DNA of 7,600 nt from Flammeovirgaceae bacterium (GTDB lineage Bacteria > Bacteroidota > Bacteroidia > Cytophagales > Cyclobacteriaceae): the NCBI GenBank assembly GCA_947457025.1, contig CANGUI010000081.1, forward strand, positions 1 to 7,600. Reading direction: 5' to 3'. The notes beneath the pieces are model-generated. The model saw only the letters and a program-made list of their open reading frames with translations, was not told the DNA's origin and did not search any database. The position numbers and the translations under genes are program-made. This document shows, piece after piece, positions 1 to 7,600 of the stretch; the first letter of the stretch is position 1, and every line of letters starts with the position of its first letter.

Positions 1-2
1 AA

Positions 3-1340
3 ATCAATCTTATCGGTCTGGTGGCGGAAAAAAAGTTGCCGCTGGCAGCTGATTCTCTTCTCCGTTTGCTCGAATCCCGTGATCCCGGCGTACAGAGTAA
101 TGCCTTTGCGCTTGCGAACGAACAGCGCCAGCGAATTACCGCTCAACCAGCACTTGATTTAGAAAAAGATACGGTGTTCAATCTGTTCACCGCCACATTG
201 CTGCACAATTACCTGATCAATACAGCAGGCGAACTTGATACGGCCTTCATCGCTCGGGTAGTGGCCCTTGCCGGCCGCCCGGCTAACGAAGAGTACGATC
301 AGCTGTTGCGCGTGGGTGCAGCCACTGCCTACTACGAGTGTAGTGAAGTGGAAAAGGCGCTCCTGAATATGGAGTATGTGATCTTCAGAAGTATCGATAA
401 GGGAAAGCACAACTTGAAATTGGCGGTGTGGGCCCTCGAACAGGGGGCGCCTGATGTGGCAACCCGGTATCTCGCTTTCGCCACTCAGCAGCAGTTTCCA
501 CCTGCACGAATTGCGCAGGCAGTGGCCCTGTCGGAAATTCGTGAAATCGGCCCTGCTATAGTTGCATGGGACAGCCTGCAGCGAGGCGCTGATACCGTGG
601 TGGCAAAGTTGGCATCGAAAATGGTGCGCGTACTGGCAAGTCCTCCTCATTTTGTATCGGGTTTTACCGATGATGAGAAGTATGCGTACACCCGATACCG
701 CCTCGGCCCGGCTGATTCGGTTTCCCTGGCTGCGACCGTGGCAAATATCCGTGATCCAAACTACCGCGCTCGGGCATGGCTGGATTTCAGCAAAAAACTC
801 TATGCTCAGGATGCGCTTGTGCCGGCTATCCGGGCGTTTCAAAACATCCGGGGATTGACGCTTACCGATGAAAATCTGTATAAAGAGATTCAACATGTTG
901 AGCTGATCCTCCTGGCGCGGCAGCGGGCGTACCGCATGCTGGCCGAGCAGATTAACCGGGGGGTGGTTTTCGAACCACGCCAAACCGACCGAAAACTGTA
1001 TTTCAAAGCGCTCATAGAGCTCGCATCTGGCCGCCGGGCTGAGGCGGAAAAGATTTTTAACTGGCTGGCAAGCGCGAATCCTTTTTTTGCCGAAGGAATT
1101 ACTGCTGCAGCGCAGTTCTACCAAGAGCAACAAAACCCTCGCCGGGCCTATACTATCCTGGCTGAAGCACTTCAACGCAACCCCCGCTCGGTTATGCTGT
1201 TGAAGGCGTATGCAGTGGCAGCTGCTGCCCAAGGCTTTGATCAGTACGCGGCGAGTGCGGTGGAGACGCTCCGCACCTTGTTACCGGCGCATGTAGTAGA
1301 CCAATTTGTGTTGGAGAACCAGGCCATTTTCACGTTTTAG
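3..1340 (+). CDS. TPR-like helical-repeat protein, C-terminal part (5' end outside the window)
   Basis: The frame is open to the left edge (codons for I-N-L-I-G-L precede a GTG at 21), so this is probably the C-terminal part of a longer protein and not a gene starting at that GTG. What is visible is about 445 residues, almost entirely amphipathic alpha-helix, rich in Ala, Leu and Arg, with no membrane segment. Counting from the GTG as residue 1, the last 115 residues show TPR-like helix pairs at about 324-357, 358-391 and 392-422, with typical A..Y....A...L.. spacing and the RNPRS turn near 386-390. Earlier helices (about 50-310) look like diverged repeats. TPR proteins are protein-protein interaction scaffolds, but no partner or enzymatic domain is visible here. 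It ends with ...AIFTF at TAG 1338-1340, 47 bases before gcvT, so co-transcription is possible. I do not recognise a named family, and the function is unknown. Confidence 0.8.
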   Translation: MNLIGLVAEKKLPLAADSLLRLLESRDPGVQSNAFALANEQRQRITAQPALDLEKDTVFNLFTATLLHNYLINTAGELDTAFIARVVALAGRPANEEYDQLLRVGAATAYYECSEVEKALLNMEYVIFRSIDKGKHNLKLAVWALEQGAPDVATRYLAFATQQQFPPARIAQAVALSEIREIGPAIVAWDSLQRGADTVVAKLASKMVRVLASPPHFVSGFTDDEKYAYTRYRLGPADSVSLAATVANIRDPNYRARAWLDFSKKLYAQDALVPAIRAFQNIRGLTLTDENLYKEIQHVELILLARQRAYRMLAEQINRGVVFEPRQTDRKLYFKALIELASGRRAEAEKIFNWLASANPFFAEGITAAAQFYQEQQNPRRAYTILAEALQRNPRSVMLLKAYAVAAAAQGFDQYAASAVETLRTLLPAHVVDQFVLENQAIFTF

Positions 1341-1387
1341 TTGTTAAATCATTTTCAATCAAACATCTTCACCCCATCATCAAACGT

Positions 1388-2470
1388 ATGGAGATCAAAC
1401 ACGTTCCACTCGAGCACCTGCATATTCAGTTAGGCGCCAAAATGGTGCCCTTCGCGGGATACAACATGCCGGTACGGTATAGCAGTGACCTCGATGAGCA
1501 CCACACGGTGCGCCAGTCGGTGGGTGTATTCGATGTATCCCACATGGGCGAATTCAAGATCGAAGGGCCGGCGGCTCTCGATTTAATCCAACGCGTGACA
1601 TCCAACGATGCGGGCAAGCTGGTGGACGGTCAGGCCCAGTATTCGTGCCTCCCGAATGAAACGGGCGGTATTGTAGATGATCTGATCGTCTACCGAATCC
1701 GGGAAGACGACTACCTGCTGGTGGTTAACGCATCCAACATTGCAAAAGACTGGAATTGGCTTGCGCGATACAACACCCAAGGTGCTGTCATGAAGAACAT
1801 GTCTGATGATATGTGCCTGTTTGCCGTGCAAGGCCCGAAAGCGGTAGCTGTACTGCAGCGGTTAACACCGGTGCAGCTTGCGGGGATTCCGTATTATCAT
1901 TTTGTGATTGGCGAGTTTGCCGGAGAACAGCAAGTGATCATGAGTAACACCGGCTACACGGGTGCCGGTGGGTTTGAAATCTACGTGCACAAATCCAAAG
2001 CTGAAAAAATCTGGAAATCGATTTTTGAAGCTGGAGCACCGGAGGGCATAAAACCCATTGGGTTGGGCGCCCGCGATACCTTGCGCCTGGAAAAAGGTTT
2101 CTGTCTCTATGGAAACGATATCGATGACACCACCTCGCCCCTGGAGGCAGGACTGGGATGGATCACGAAATTCACCAAGGCGTTCACAAACGCCCCGGCA
2201 CTGCGGCAGCAAAAAGAAGCCGGAGTAAGCCGGAAGCTGGTGGGCTTCAAAATGACCGATAAAGGCATTCCCCGCCACGACTACATCCTGAAAAATGCTG
2301 CCGGTGAGGTGATCGGCAAAGTGACATCGGGTACACTCTCGCCCGTGCTCGGCATCGGCATCGGCCTCGGGTACGTTACGGCACCCTATGCGCAACCCGG
2401 AAGTGAAATCTTTGTGGATGTGCGAGGCAAAGCGCTACGGGCGGAGGTGGCCAAAATACCATTCGTTTAA
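1388..2470 (+). CDS. gcvT: Glycine cleavage system aminomethyltransferase (T protein)
   Basis: GcvT takes the aminomethyl group from the lipoylated H protein and, with tetrahydrofolate, releases ammonia and makes 5,10-methylene-THF; it is cytoplasmic. The 360-residue protein is full length for the family (about 360-375). Visible landmarks are [16 protein letters not shown] (16-31), [11 protein letters not shown] near 45-55, [11 protein letters not shown] (93-103) holding the Asp pair that matches the catalytic Asp region, the NASN folate-side segment (114-117), [12 protein letters not shown] (188-199) and [14 protein letters not shown] (225-238) followed by LYGNDID (240-246). The C-terminal barrel domain has KVTSGTLSP (311-319). 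One small difference from E. coli is TGYTGAGGF in place of TGYTGEDGF. The ATG at 1388 is the natural family start and has no Shine-Dalgarno sequence, as usual in Bacteroidota. The H, P and lipoylation genes are not in the window, so the system is scattered in this genome. comB follows after 54 bases on the same strand. Confidence 0.97.
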   Translation: MEIKHVPLEHLHIQLGAKMVPFAGYNMPVRYSSDLDEHHTVRQSVGVFDVSHMGEFKIEGPAALDLIQRVTSNDAGKLVDGQAQYSCLPNETGGIVDDLIVYRIREDDYLLVVNASNIAKDWNWLARYNTQGAVMKNMSDDMCLFAVQGPKAVAVLQRLTPVQLAGIPYYHFVIGEFAGEQQVIMSNTGYTGAGGFEIYVHKSKAEKIWKSIFEAGAPEGIKPIGLGARDTLRLEKGFCLYGNDIDDTTSPLEAGLGWITKFTKAFTNAPALRQQKEAGVSRKLVGFKMTDKGIPRHDYILKNAAGEVIGKVTSGTLSPVLGIGIGLGYVTAPYAQPGSEIFVDVRGKALRAEVAKIPFV

Positions 2471-2524
2471 GGCCCACCAGTTGCATCGCAAACGAAATGT
2501 CAACCGGTGCGGAATCCTGCCAAC

Positions 2525-3256
2525 ATGAAACGTATTGAAGTTTGTCTGACACCTGAGTTACTGCATCTCTACGACGTGCGTAACAAGGCGGTAGTGATAG
2601 TGGACGTGCTCCGCGCCACCTCCTGCATGGTAACGGCGTTGGCGCATGGAGCTGCGGAGATTTTTCCTGTGGCCAGCCTGGATGCCTGCAGGAAGATGAA
2701 AGCGGCCGGATATCAGCTTGCAGGAGAGCGGGACGGACTGAAAGTTGAAGACTTCGATAAAGGAAACTCACCCTTCGAGTATCTGGAAGACATCGCCGGC
2801 AAAAAGATTGCCTTCACGACCACCAACGGCACGCAGGCGATTGAAAAATCAAGGGATGCACCCATACTGGTGATCGGTGCGTTCCTGAATCTCAGCGCTG
2901 TTGCCAGATTTGTAGAGCAGCAACCCCATTCGGTGCTGATCGTCTGTGCCGGCTGGAAAGGTCGTTACAGTTTGGAGGATACGCTTTTTGCCGGTGCGCT
3001 GGTGGAAAAATGGCAGTCGGTAGGAACCCTCGATTGCGATGCCGGGCTGTCGGCTCTGCACCTCTATCGGGCAGCGAAGGAAAATCTGGCCGGTTTTCTG
3101 GAACAAAGTTCGCATGTGCGCAGACTCAACCGACTGAACATCCACCGTGATCTCGAATTTTGTGTAACGACCGACACGTATGATGTCGTGCCCATCCTCA
3201 TGAACAACCGCCTGGTGACAAACCGGCCTGCAACGCGGGGCCCCCAATCGGGTTGA
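2525..3256 (+). CDS. comB: ComB-family 2-phosphosulfolactate phosphatase
   Basis: In methanogens ComB removes phosphate from 2-phosphosulfolactate to give sulfolactate, a step towards coenzyme M; it is Mg-dependent and cytoplasmic. The role of bacterial family members is less clear. From the ATG at 2525 the protein has 243 residues, the usual family size. Family motifs are VDVLRATS (26-33), GERDG (67-71), DFDKGNSP (76-83), TTTNGTQA (98-105), CAGWKGRYSLED (141-152), and SHVRRL (196-201) with a C-terminal DVVPIL (220-225). I chose ATG 2525 over an in-frame GTG at 2507 because MKRIEVCLTPEL matches where family members begin and the six residues added by the GTG look unrelated. It follows gcvT by 54 bases with no terminator or clear promoter between them, so a shared transcript is likely. 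No other coenzyme M or sulfolactate gene is nearby, so the physiological substrate here is not shown. Family assignment is firm; the reaction in this organism is inferred. Confidence 0.9.
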   Translation: MKRIEVCLTPELLHLYDVRNKAVVIVDVLRATSCMVTALAHGAAEIFPVASLDACRKMKAAGYQLAGERDGLKVEDFDKGNSPFEYLEDIAGKKIAFTTTNGTQAIEKSRDAPILVIGAFLNLSAVARFVEQQPHSVLIVCAGWKGRYSLEDTLFAGALVEKWQSVGTLDCDAGLSALHLYRAAKENLAGFLEQSSHVRRLNRLNIHRDLEFCVTTDTYDVVPILMNNRLVTNRPATRGPQSG

Positions 3257-3261
3257 TACGC

Positions 3262-4956
<1,695 letters not shown>

Positions 4957-4975
4957 AGGTGTGCAGGTTTCTTAC

Positions 4976-5305
4976 TCACCTGAGTTTGGGATTGTGCCGA
5001 TGCCGATCGTGATCGCGCAATGTCTTCTTTTCCAGATTTTTCAGAAACGCTTCTGTCAGGTTTACGCCGGTCTGGTTGGCGAGGCACAGCAGTACCCAAA
5101 GTACGTCAGCCATTTCATCGCCCAGGTCTTTGTTCTTGTCCGATTCTTTTTCAGATTGATCACCAAAGCGCCGTGCCATGATGCGCGCCAGCTCTCCCAC
5201 TTCTTCGGTGAGGATGGCCATGTTTGTTAGTTCGCTGAAGTACCGTACGCCGTAGGTTTTGATCCATTGATCAACCTGAAGTTGGGCATTTTCGATGGTG
5301 AGCAT
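4976..5305 (-). CDS. MazG-like nucleotide pyrophosphohydrolase
   Basis: This is a small all-alpha NTP pyrophosphohydrolase that hydrolyses (d)NTPs to the monophosphate and pyrophosphate, usually to clear non-canonical nucleotides; it is cytoplasmic and Mg-dependent. The 109-residue single-domain protein shows the family metal-binding pattern: EExxE at 34-38 (ILTEEVGELAR) and ExxD at 64-67 (GDEMADVLW), both on predicted helices. The length fits the one-domain MazG/RS21-C6-like (dCTPase-type) group and not the two-domain E. coli MazG. The C-terminal tail is basic and His-rich (RDHDRHRHNPKLR). The ATG at 5305 starts 11 bases after the stop of the phosphatase gene on the same strand, so the two probably share a transcript. 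Its stop lies 19 bases from the convergent ABC-F stop, and I see no strong terminator between them. The exact nucleotide substrate cannot be read from sequence. Confidence 0.88.
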   Translation of the reverse strand: MLTIENAQLQVDQWIKTYGVRYFSELTNMAILTEEVGELARIMARRFGDQSEKESDKNKDLGDEMADVLWVLLCLANQTGVNLTEAFLKNLEKKTLRDHDRHRHNPKLR

Positions 5306-5316
5306 GAGGGTGGGGT

Positions 5317-5778
5317 TCAGGTGAGGCGAAAGGAAATGAAACGCTGAATGCTGCGGTTAAGGATGAGGAACGTCTCATCAAAATCTTGGGGAGTGCCATA
5401 GTAGGGGTCGGGGACTTCAATACCGCCGTCCGGATCGTACGTCCGGATTAGTTCAACCTTGGGATGGTGGTGGGCATCGGCCACGCGCAGGGTATTCCGG
5501 TAATTTTGCTGATCCATGACCAGAATATGATCAAAGTTTTCGAAATCATCAGCCTGCAACTGGCGGACGGTATGCGTGATGGCTACACCTTGTTTTTCGG
5601 CCGCAGCAAGGGTTCGGCTATCAGCTCCCTGCCCGATATGGTAATCACCGGTACCACAGGAATCAGCAAAAAACGCTGAATCCAGCCCCATTTTCGCTAT
5701 TTGATGGTTGAAAATGGCCGCCGCCATGGGTGACCGGCAGATGTTACCAAGGCATACAAACAGAACTGACTTTTTCAT
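5317..5778 (-). CDS. Low-molecular-weight protein tyrosine phosphatase
   Basis: Cytoplasmic phosphatase that removes phosphate from tyrosine residues (some relatives act on phosphoarginine or small substrates) through a phosphocysteine intermediate. With the ATG at 5776-5778 the protein has 153 residues, standard for the family. The P-loop CLGNICRS (9-16) gives C(X)5R with Cys9 and Arg15 right after the first beta strand (KKSVLFV). The general-acid loop is PDPYYG (123-128) with Asp124. The frame extends upstream to an ATG at 5817, but the 13 extra residues (MPMVTGGRN...) precede the strand that normally begins the fold, so I prefer 5778. A Bacteroidota -7 element lies four bases before this ATG, suggesting a leaderless or nearly leaderless mRNA. 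The mazG-like gene follows after 11 bases. No tyrosine kinase or capsule gene is in the window, so its target is unknown. Confidence 0.93.
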   Translation of the reverse strand: MKKSVLFVCLGNICRSPMAAAIFNHQIAKMGLDSAFFADSCGTGDYHIGQGADSRTLAAAEKQGVAITHTVRQLQADDFENFDHILVMDQQNYRNTLRVADAHHHPKVELIRTYDPDGGIEVPDPYYGTPQDFDETFLILNRSIQRFISFRLT

Positions 5779-5782
5779 CCCA

Positions 5783-5790
5783 CAAAAATA
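5783..5790 (-). promoter_or_regulatory. Bacteroidota -7 element (TATTTTTG) before the tyrosine phosphatase gene
   Basis: Read on the minus strand, TATTTTTG matches TAnnTTTG at all six fixed positions and is only four bases from the chosen ATG, so transcription would begin at or very near the start codon. The best -33 candidate is a GTTG (5818-5815) at too long a spacing of 24 bases, so only the -7 part is supported. The preceding A/T-rich run raises the chance of a random match. Confidence 0.4.
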
Positions 5791-5871
5791 ATTTCTTCCC
5801 CCGGTTACCATCGGCAACTTTCGTCAATAAAGGAGTACATAGCACTTTTTTTCCGCCTTTTGGTTAGAAAC

Positions 5872-5903
5872 GGCCCCTCAAACGGAGGGGCCTTTCTTTT
5901 TTT
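5872..5903 (+). terminator. Strong intrinsic terminator hairpin, plus-facing, in a divergent spacer
   Basis: GGCCCCTC (5872-5879) pairs perfectly with GAGGGGCC (5885-5892) around a five-base loop AAACG, followed by TTTCTTTTTTT (5893-5903). This is a textbook Rho-independent terminator for plus-strand transcription. On the minus strand the hairpin is followed only by GTTTCTAACC, so it should work poorly in that direction. It sits between two divergent genes, so no annotated gene ends here; it may close a small RNA, act as an attenuator in the leader of the downstream hydratase gene, or block stray plus-strand transcription. Confidence 0.85.
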
Positions 5904-5906
5904 CGA

Positions 5907-5914
5907 TAGTTTTA
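5907..5914 (+). promoter_or_regulatory. Weak candidate -7 element before the enoyl-CoA hydratase gene
   Basis: TAGTTTTA agrees with TAnnTTTG at five of six fixed positions and ends 19 bases before the hydratase ATG, the same distance seen for the ABC-F gene. No TTTG is found at the -33 position, which would fall inside the terminator hairpin. If real, transcription starts downstream of the hairpin and the hairpin is not part of the hydratase leader. Confidence 0.25.
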
Positions 5915-5933
5915 GGGCACAGATCGTCAAACT

Positions 5934-6707
5934 ATGGAACTTATCATCGTACACGAACAGTATGCCCCCGGAGTGGCACTGATCCAACTGAACAGGCCCA
6001 AGGAACTCAATGCGCTGAACCCTCAATTGATGCAGGAACTGCGCGATGCATTGCACCAACTGGATCGCACCGAGGCCGTGCGTGTTATCATTCTGACGGG
6101 TAATGAACAAGCCTTTGCTGCAGGTGCCGATATCAAGCAAATGGCCGGCAAAAGTGCTGTAGAAATGTTGATCATGGATCAGTTCAGCACCTGGGATCAA
6201 ATTCGCAAAGTAAAAAAACCACTGCTGGCGGCCGTTTCCGGATTCGCCCTCGGCGGCGGTTGCGAGTTGGCCATGATGTGCGATCTGATTGTTGCTTCCG
6301 AAACAGCACGTTTTGGGCAGCCCGAGATAAAAATTGGCACCATTCCGGGGGCAGGTGGAACCCAACGCCTAACCCGGGCCGTGGGTAAAGCCAAAGCGAT
6401 GGAGCTGATTCTCACGGGTCGTTTTATGTCGGCAGAGGAAGCTGTTGCCTACGGACTCGCCATTAAGGTAGTACCGGTAGAAATGTTGATGCCCGAAGTG
6501 CTTGCATTAGCCAGGGAGATGGCTGCCCATTCGCCCATCGCCATTCAGCTGGCCAAAGAAGCGGTTAACCGCGCCTATGAAACTCACCTGGACGAAGGGC
6601 TGGCCTTCGAGCGAAAGAACTTTTACCTCACGTTTGCGAGCGAAGATCAAAAAGAAGGCATGCAGGCCTTCATTGAAAAACGCAAGCCGGATTTCAAGGG
6701 CAGGTGA
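5934..6707 (+). CDS. Enoyl-CoA hydratase (crotonase family)
   Basis: Adds water across the double bond of trans-2-enoyl-CoA to give 3-hydroxyacyl-CoA, a beta-oxidation step also used in amino-acid and aromatic acyl-CoA breakdown; soluble and usually a hexamer. The 257-residue protein is full length. It carries the oxyanion-hole segment AFAAGADIKQM (60-70) and GFALGGGCELAM (103-114), with the two catalytic acids Glu111 (GGGCEL) and Glu131 (FGQPEIKIG), matching Glu144 and Glu164 of the rat mitochondrial enzyme. GTIPGAGGTQRLTRAVGK (135-152) is nearly the same as in mitochondrial short-chain hydratase. Both Glu residues are present, which argues for true hydratase activity over other crotonase reactions; chain-length preference cannot be read. 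The ATG at 5934 is the natural start and lacks a Shine-Dalgarno sequence. No other fatty-acid oxidation gene is adjacent. The stop lies one base from that of the convergent outer-membrane protein gene. Confidence 0.94.
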   Translation: MELIIVHEQYAPGVALIQLNRPKELNALNPQLMQELRDALHQLDRTEAVRVIILTGNEQAFAAGADIKQMAGKSAVEMLIMDQFSTWDQIRKVKKPLLAAVSGFALGGGCELAMMCDLIVASETARFGQPEIKIGTIPGAGGTQRLTRAVGKAKAMELILTGRFMSAEEAVAYGLAIKVVPVEMLMPEVLALAREMAAHSPIAIQLAKEAVNRAYETHLDEGLAFERKNFYLTFASEDQKEGMQAFIEKRKPDFKGR

Positions 6708-6708
6708 T

Positions 6709-7600
6709 TTAGCGCACAGCGATACCAAAGCCCAGCGAAAGCGCACTGAATTTCTGCAGCGTATAATCGCCATGAAAAGTGATCGGGCCGAATTTCAGGC
6801 GCAGACCAGCGGTAACACGGGGACCGGTGGCTGAACCACTAACGGAAAAAGGGTCACGTGTTTCAAAGCTACCATTCCCATCAAAATCATAAGCGCCCAG
6901 AACGTCCATGCGCGTAGTTGCCAGATTGTAACCCAGCCCGCCATAGAGGGTAAGTACGGAAATTTTTTTTGAGATCAGCCCCTGAAGCGTTGAGGCAGAT
7001 ACACTGAAATCCCCCTGCTGATCGGGGCGCTGGGCACTGAAGCCGAGGTTCAGTTGCATTTGCGTATGGGCTACAAACACAGACAAATCGAAAGGCATTT
7101 TGTTGATCCCCGGGATGTACTGTTTGATATCGTGCATGATGCCGATGCCCCACAGGCTTACACTCCCGTTAGTATCGCTGACCCGGAAGTTAACTTCGGG
7201 CAGAAAGCGCACTTTCACGTCAATGCCTTTCGGCAGGGCAATGCCGAGGTGTGCGATCGGTACGGGCAGGTAGTTAAAATCAATTCCGGCTAACCCCGAA
7301 AACGAGGAGCCCGGGACAACAGGCCGCGTGGTGAATTGCGGGGGCGTGTCCGCTCCGAAAAAGGTGGGGATAAATCCTTTGCCGTTAGCCGCCACGGCCT
7401 GCCCGTTTACGTCGCGGGTCAGGAGCATGTTCGTCAGTCGGGTATTATCGACTTCAAACTGTTTTTCACTGCCTGGAATGAGCACCGGATTGACCGTAAT
7501 GGTCAGGTCGAAACCTGGAAACTTGTGCACTTTGGCGGTATTGTACCAGCCTTGGTTGAGCCCCGCTCCCCAGGCCACGGCAAAGGGTTTAAGGTATCCC
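6709..7600 (-). CDS. Outer-membrane beta-barrel-like protein, DUF6588-like (N-terminus outside the window)
   Basis: The frame is open to the right edge: upstream of a GTG at 7578 the codons read G-Y-L-K-P-F-A, so the gene starts beyond the window and about 296 C-terminal residues are seen. The signal peptide, if any, is not visible. The visible part is rich in Gly, Phe, Leu and Val in alternating strands ending in turns with Asn, Asp or Pro, for example GFDLTITVN, GIDVKVRFLPEVNFRV, GPRVTAGLRLKFGPITFHGDY and a final LGFGIAVR. This is typical of an outer-membrane beta-barrel. By recollection it resembles Bacteroidota hypothetical proteins labelled DUF6588; no domain search was possible. Counting from the GTG, an EF-hand-like loop DFDGNGSFETRD lies at residues 231-242. 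The function is unknown. It is convergent with the hydratase gene, with one base between stops and no terminator between them, so the two transcripts probably overlap. Confidence 0.75.
   Translation of the reverse strand, partial: GYLKPFAVAWGAGLNQGWYNTAKVHKFPGFDLTITVNPVLIPGSEKQFEVDNTRLTNMLLTRDVNGQAVAANGKGFIPTFFGADTPPQFTTRPVVPGSSFSGLAGIDFNYLPVPIAHLGIALPKGIDVKVRFLPEVNFRVSDTNGSVSLWGIGIMHDIKQYIPGINKMPFDLSVFVAHTQMQLNLGFSAQRPDQQGDFSVSASTLQGLISKKISVLTLYGGLGYNLATTRMDVLGAYDFDGNGSFETRDPFSVSGSATGPRVTAGLRLKFGPITFHGDYTLQKFSALSLGFGIAVR

Noticed and set aside
159..1232. Long open frame on the minus strand (357 codons) opposite the TPR-like gene
   Set aside because: It lies wholly antisense to a coherent helical-repeat protein, its translation is rich in Cys, His and Arg with no domain pattern, and no promoter element is seen before it. 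It is best read as a shadow of the plus-strand codon usage.
1341..1387. Promoter for gcvT in the 47-base gap
   Set aside because: The gap is A/T-rich but holds no TAnnTTTG match, so no site can be supported; gcvT may be co-transcribed with the TPR-like gene.
1862..2395. Minus-strand open frame of 177 codons opposite gcvT
   Set aside because: gcvT is a certain full-length gene on the other strand; the antisense translation shows no recognisable fold or motif.
2507..2524. GTG at 2507 as the comB start
   Set aside because: It adds six residues (M-R-N-P-A-N) ahead of MKRIEVCL, which already matches the usual family N-terminus; ATG 2525 is preferred.
4964..4982. CAGGT...ACCTG inverted repeat between the convergent ABC-F and mazG-like genes as a bidirectional terminator
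   Set aside because: Only five base pairs with a nine-base loop and no T run on either side; too weak to call.
5805..6365. Minus-strand open frame of 186 codons spanning the divergent spacer and the start of the hydratase gene
   Set aside because: Most of it is antisense to the hydratase and it reads straight through the terminator hairpin and the A-rich run, giving low-complexity Lys/Arg stretches. The short ATG-initiated piece at its end (11 codons, 5841 down to 5806) has no support as a peptide gene.

Overview
The window looks like ordinary chromosome from a Bacteroidota bacterium, most likely of the Cytophagales/Cytophagia type (order-level placement is inference). The evidence is the set of protein families, starts with no Shine-Dalgarno sequence ahead of the genes, two good matches to the Bacteroidota -7 promoter element (TAnnTTTG) placed just before start codons, and a C-terminal outer-membrane-type protein resembling a family common in that phylum. 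G+C is roughly half by eye and does not shift obviously between genes. I see no insertion sequence, phage gene, CRISPR array, tRNA or rRNA.

Layout. Positions 1-3256 hold three plus-strand genes: the end of a large TPR-like helical-repeat protein that starts outside the window, gcvT (aminomethyltransferase of the glycine cleavage system) and a comB-family gene (2-phosphosulfolactate phosphatase family). A separate plus-strand gene with its own promoter-like element (3331-4956) encodes a YbiT/YkpA-type ABC-F ATPase. It meets, tail to tail, a two-gene minus-strand unit (5778 down to 4976) encoding a low-molecular-weight tyrosine phosphatase and a small MazG-type nucleotide pyrophosphohydrolase. 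A 155-base divergent spacer (5779-5933) holds a textbook intrinsic terminator hairpin facing plus. After it comes a plus-strand enoyl-CoA hydratase (5934-6707), which ends one base before the stop of a minus-strand outer-membrane beta-barrel-like protein running off the right edge.

How the genes relate. These are mainly housekeeping functions: one-carbon/glycine metabolism (gcvT), fatty-acid or amino-acid acyl-CoA breakdown (enoyl-CoA hydratase), nucleotide-pool cleaning (MazG-like), protein dephosphorylation (LMW-PTP) and ribosome-associated translation support (ABC-F). Nothing ties them into one pathway, and I do not see a defence, biosynthetic or mobile system.

The two observations most worth a second look are the ABC-F protein, whose degenerate motifs (Walker A of domain 2 and signature of domain 1) would fall in the same composite ATP site, and the plus-facing terminator in a spacer between divergent genes, which has no annotated transcript to end.
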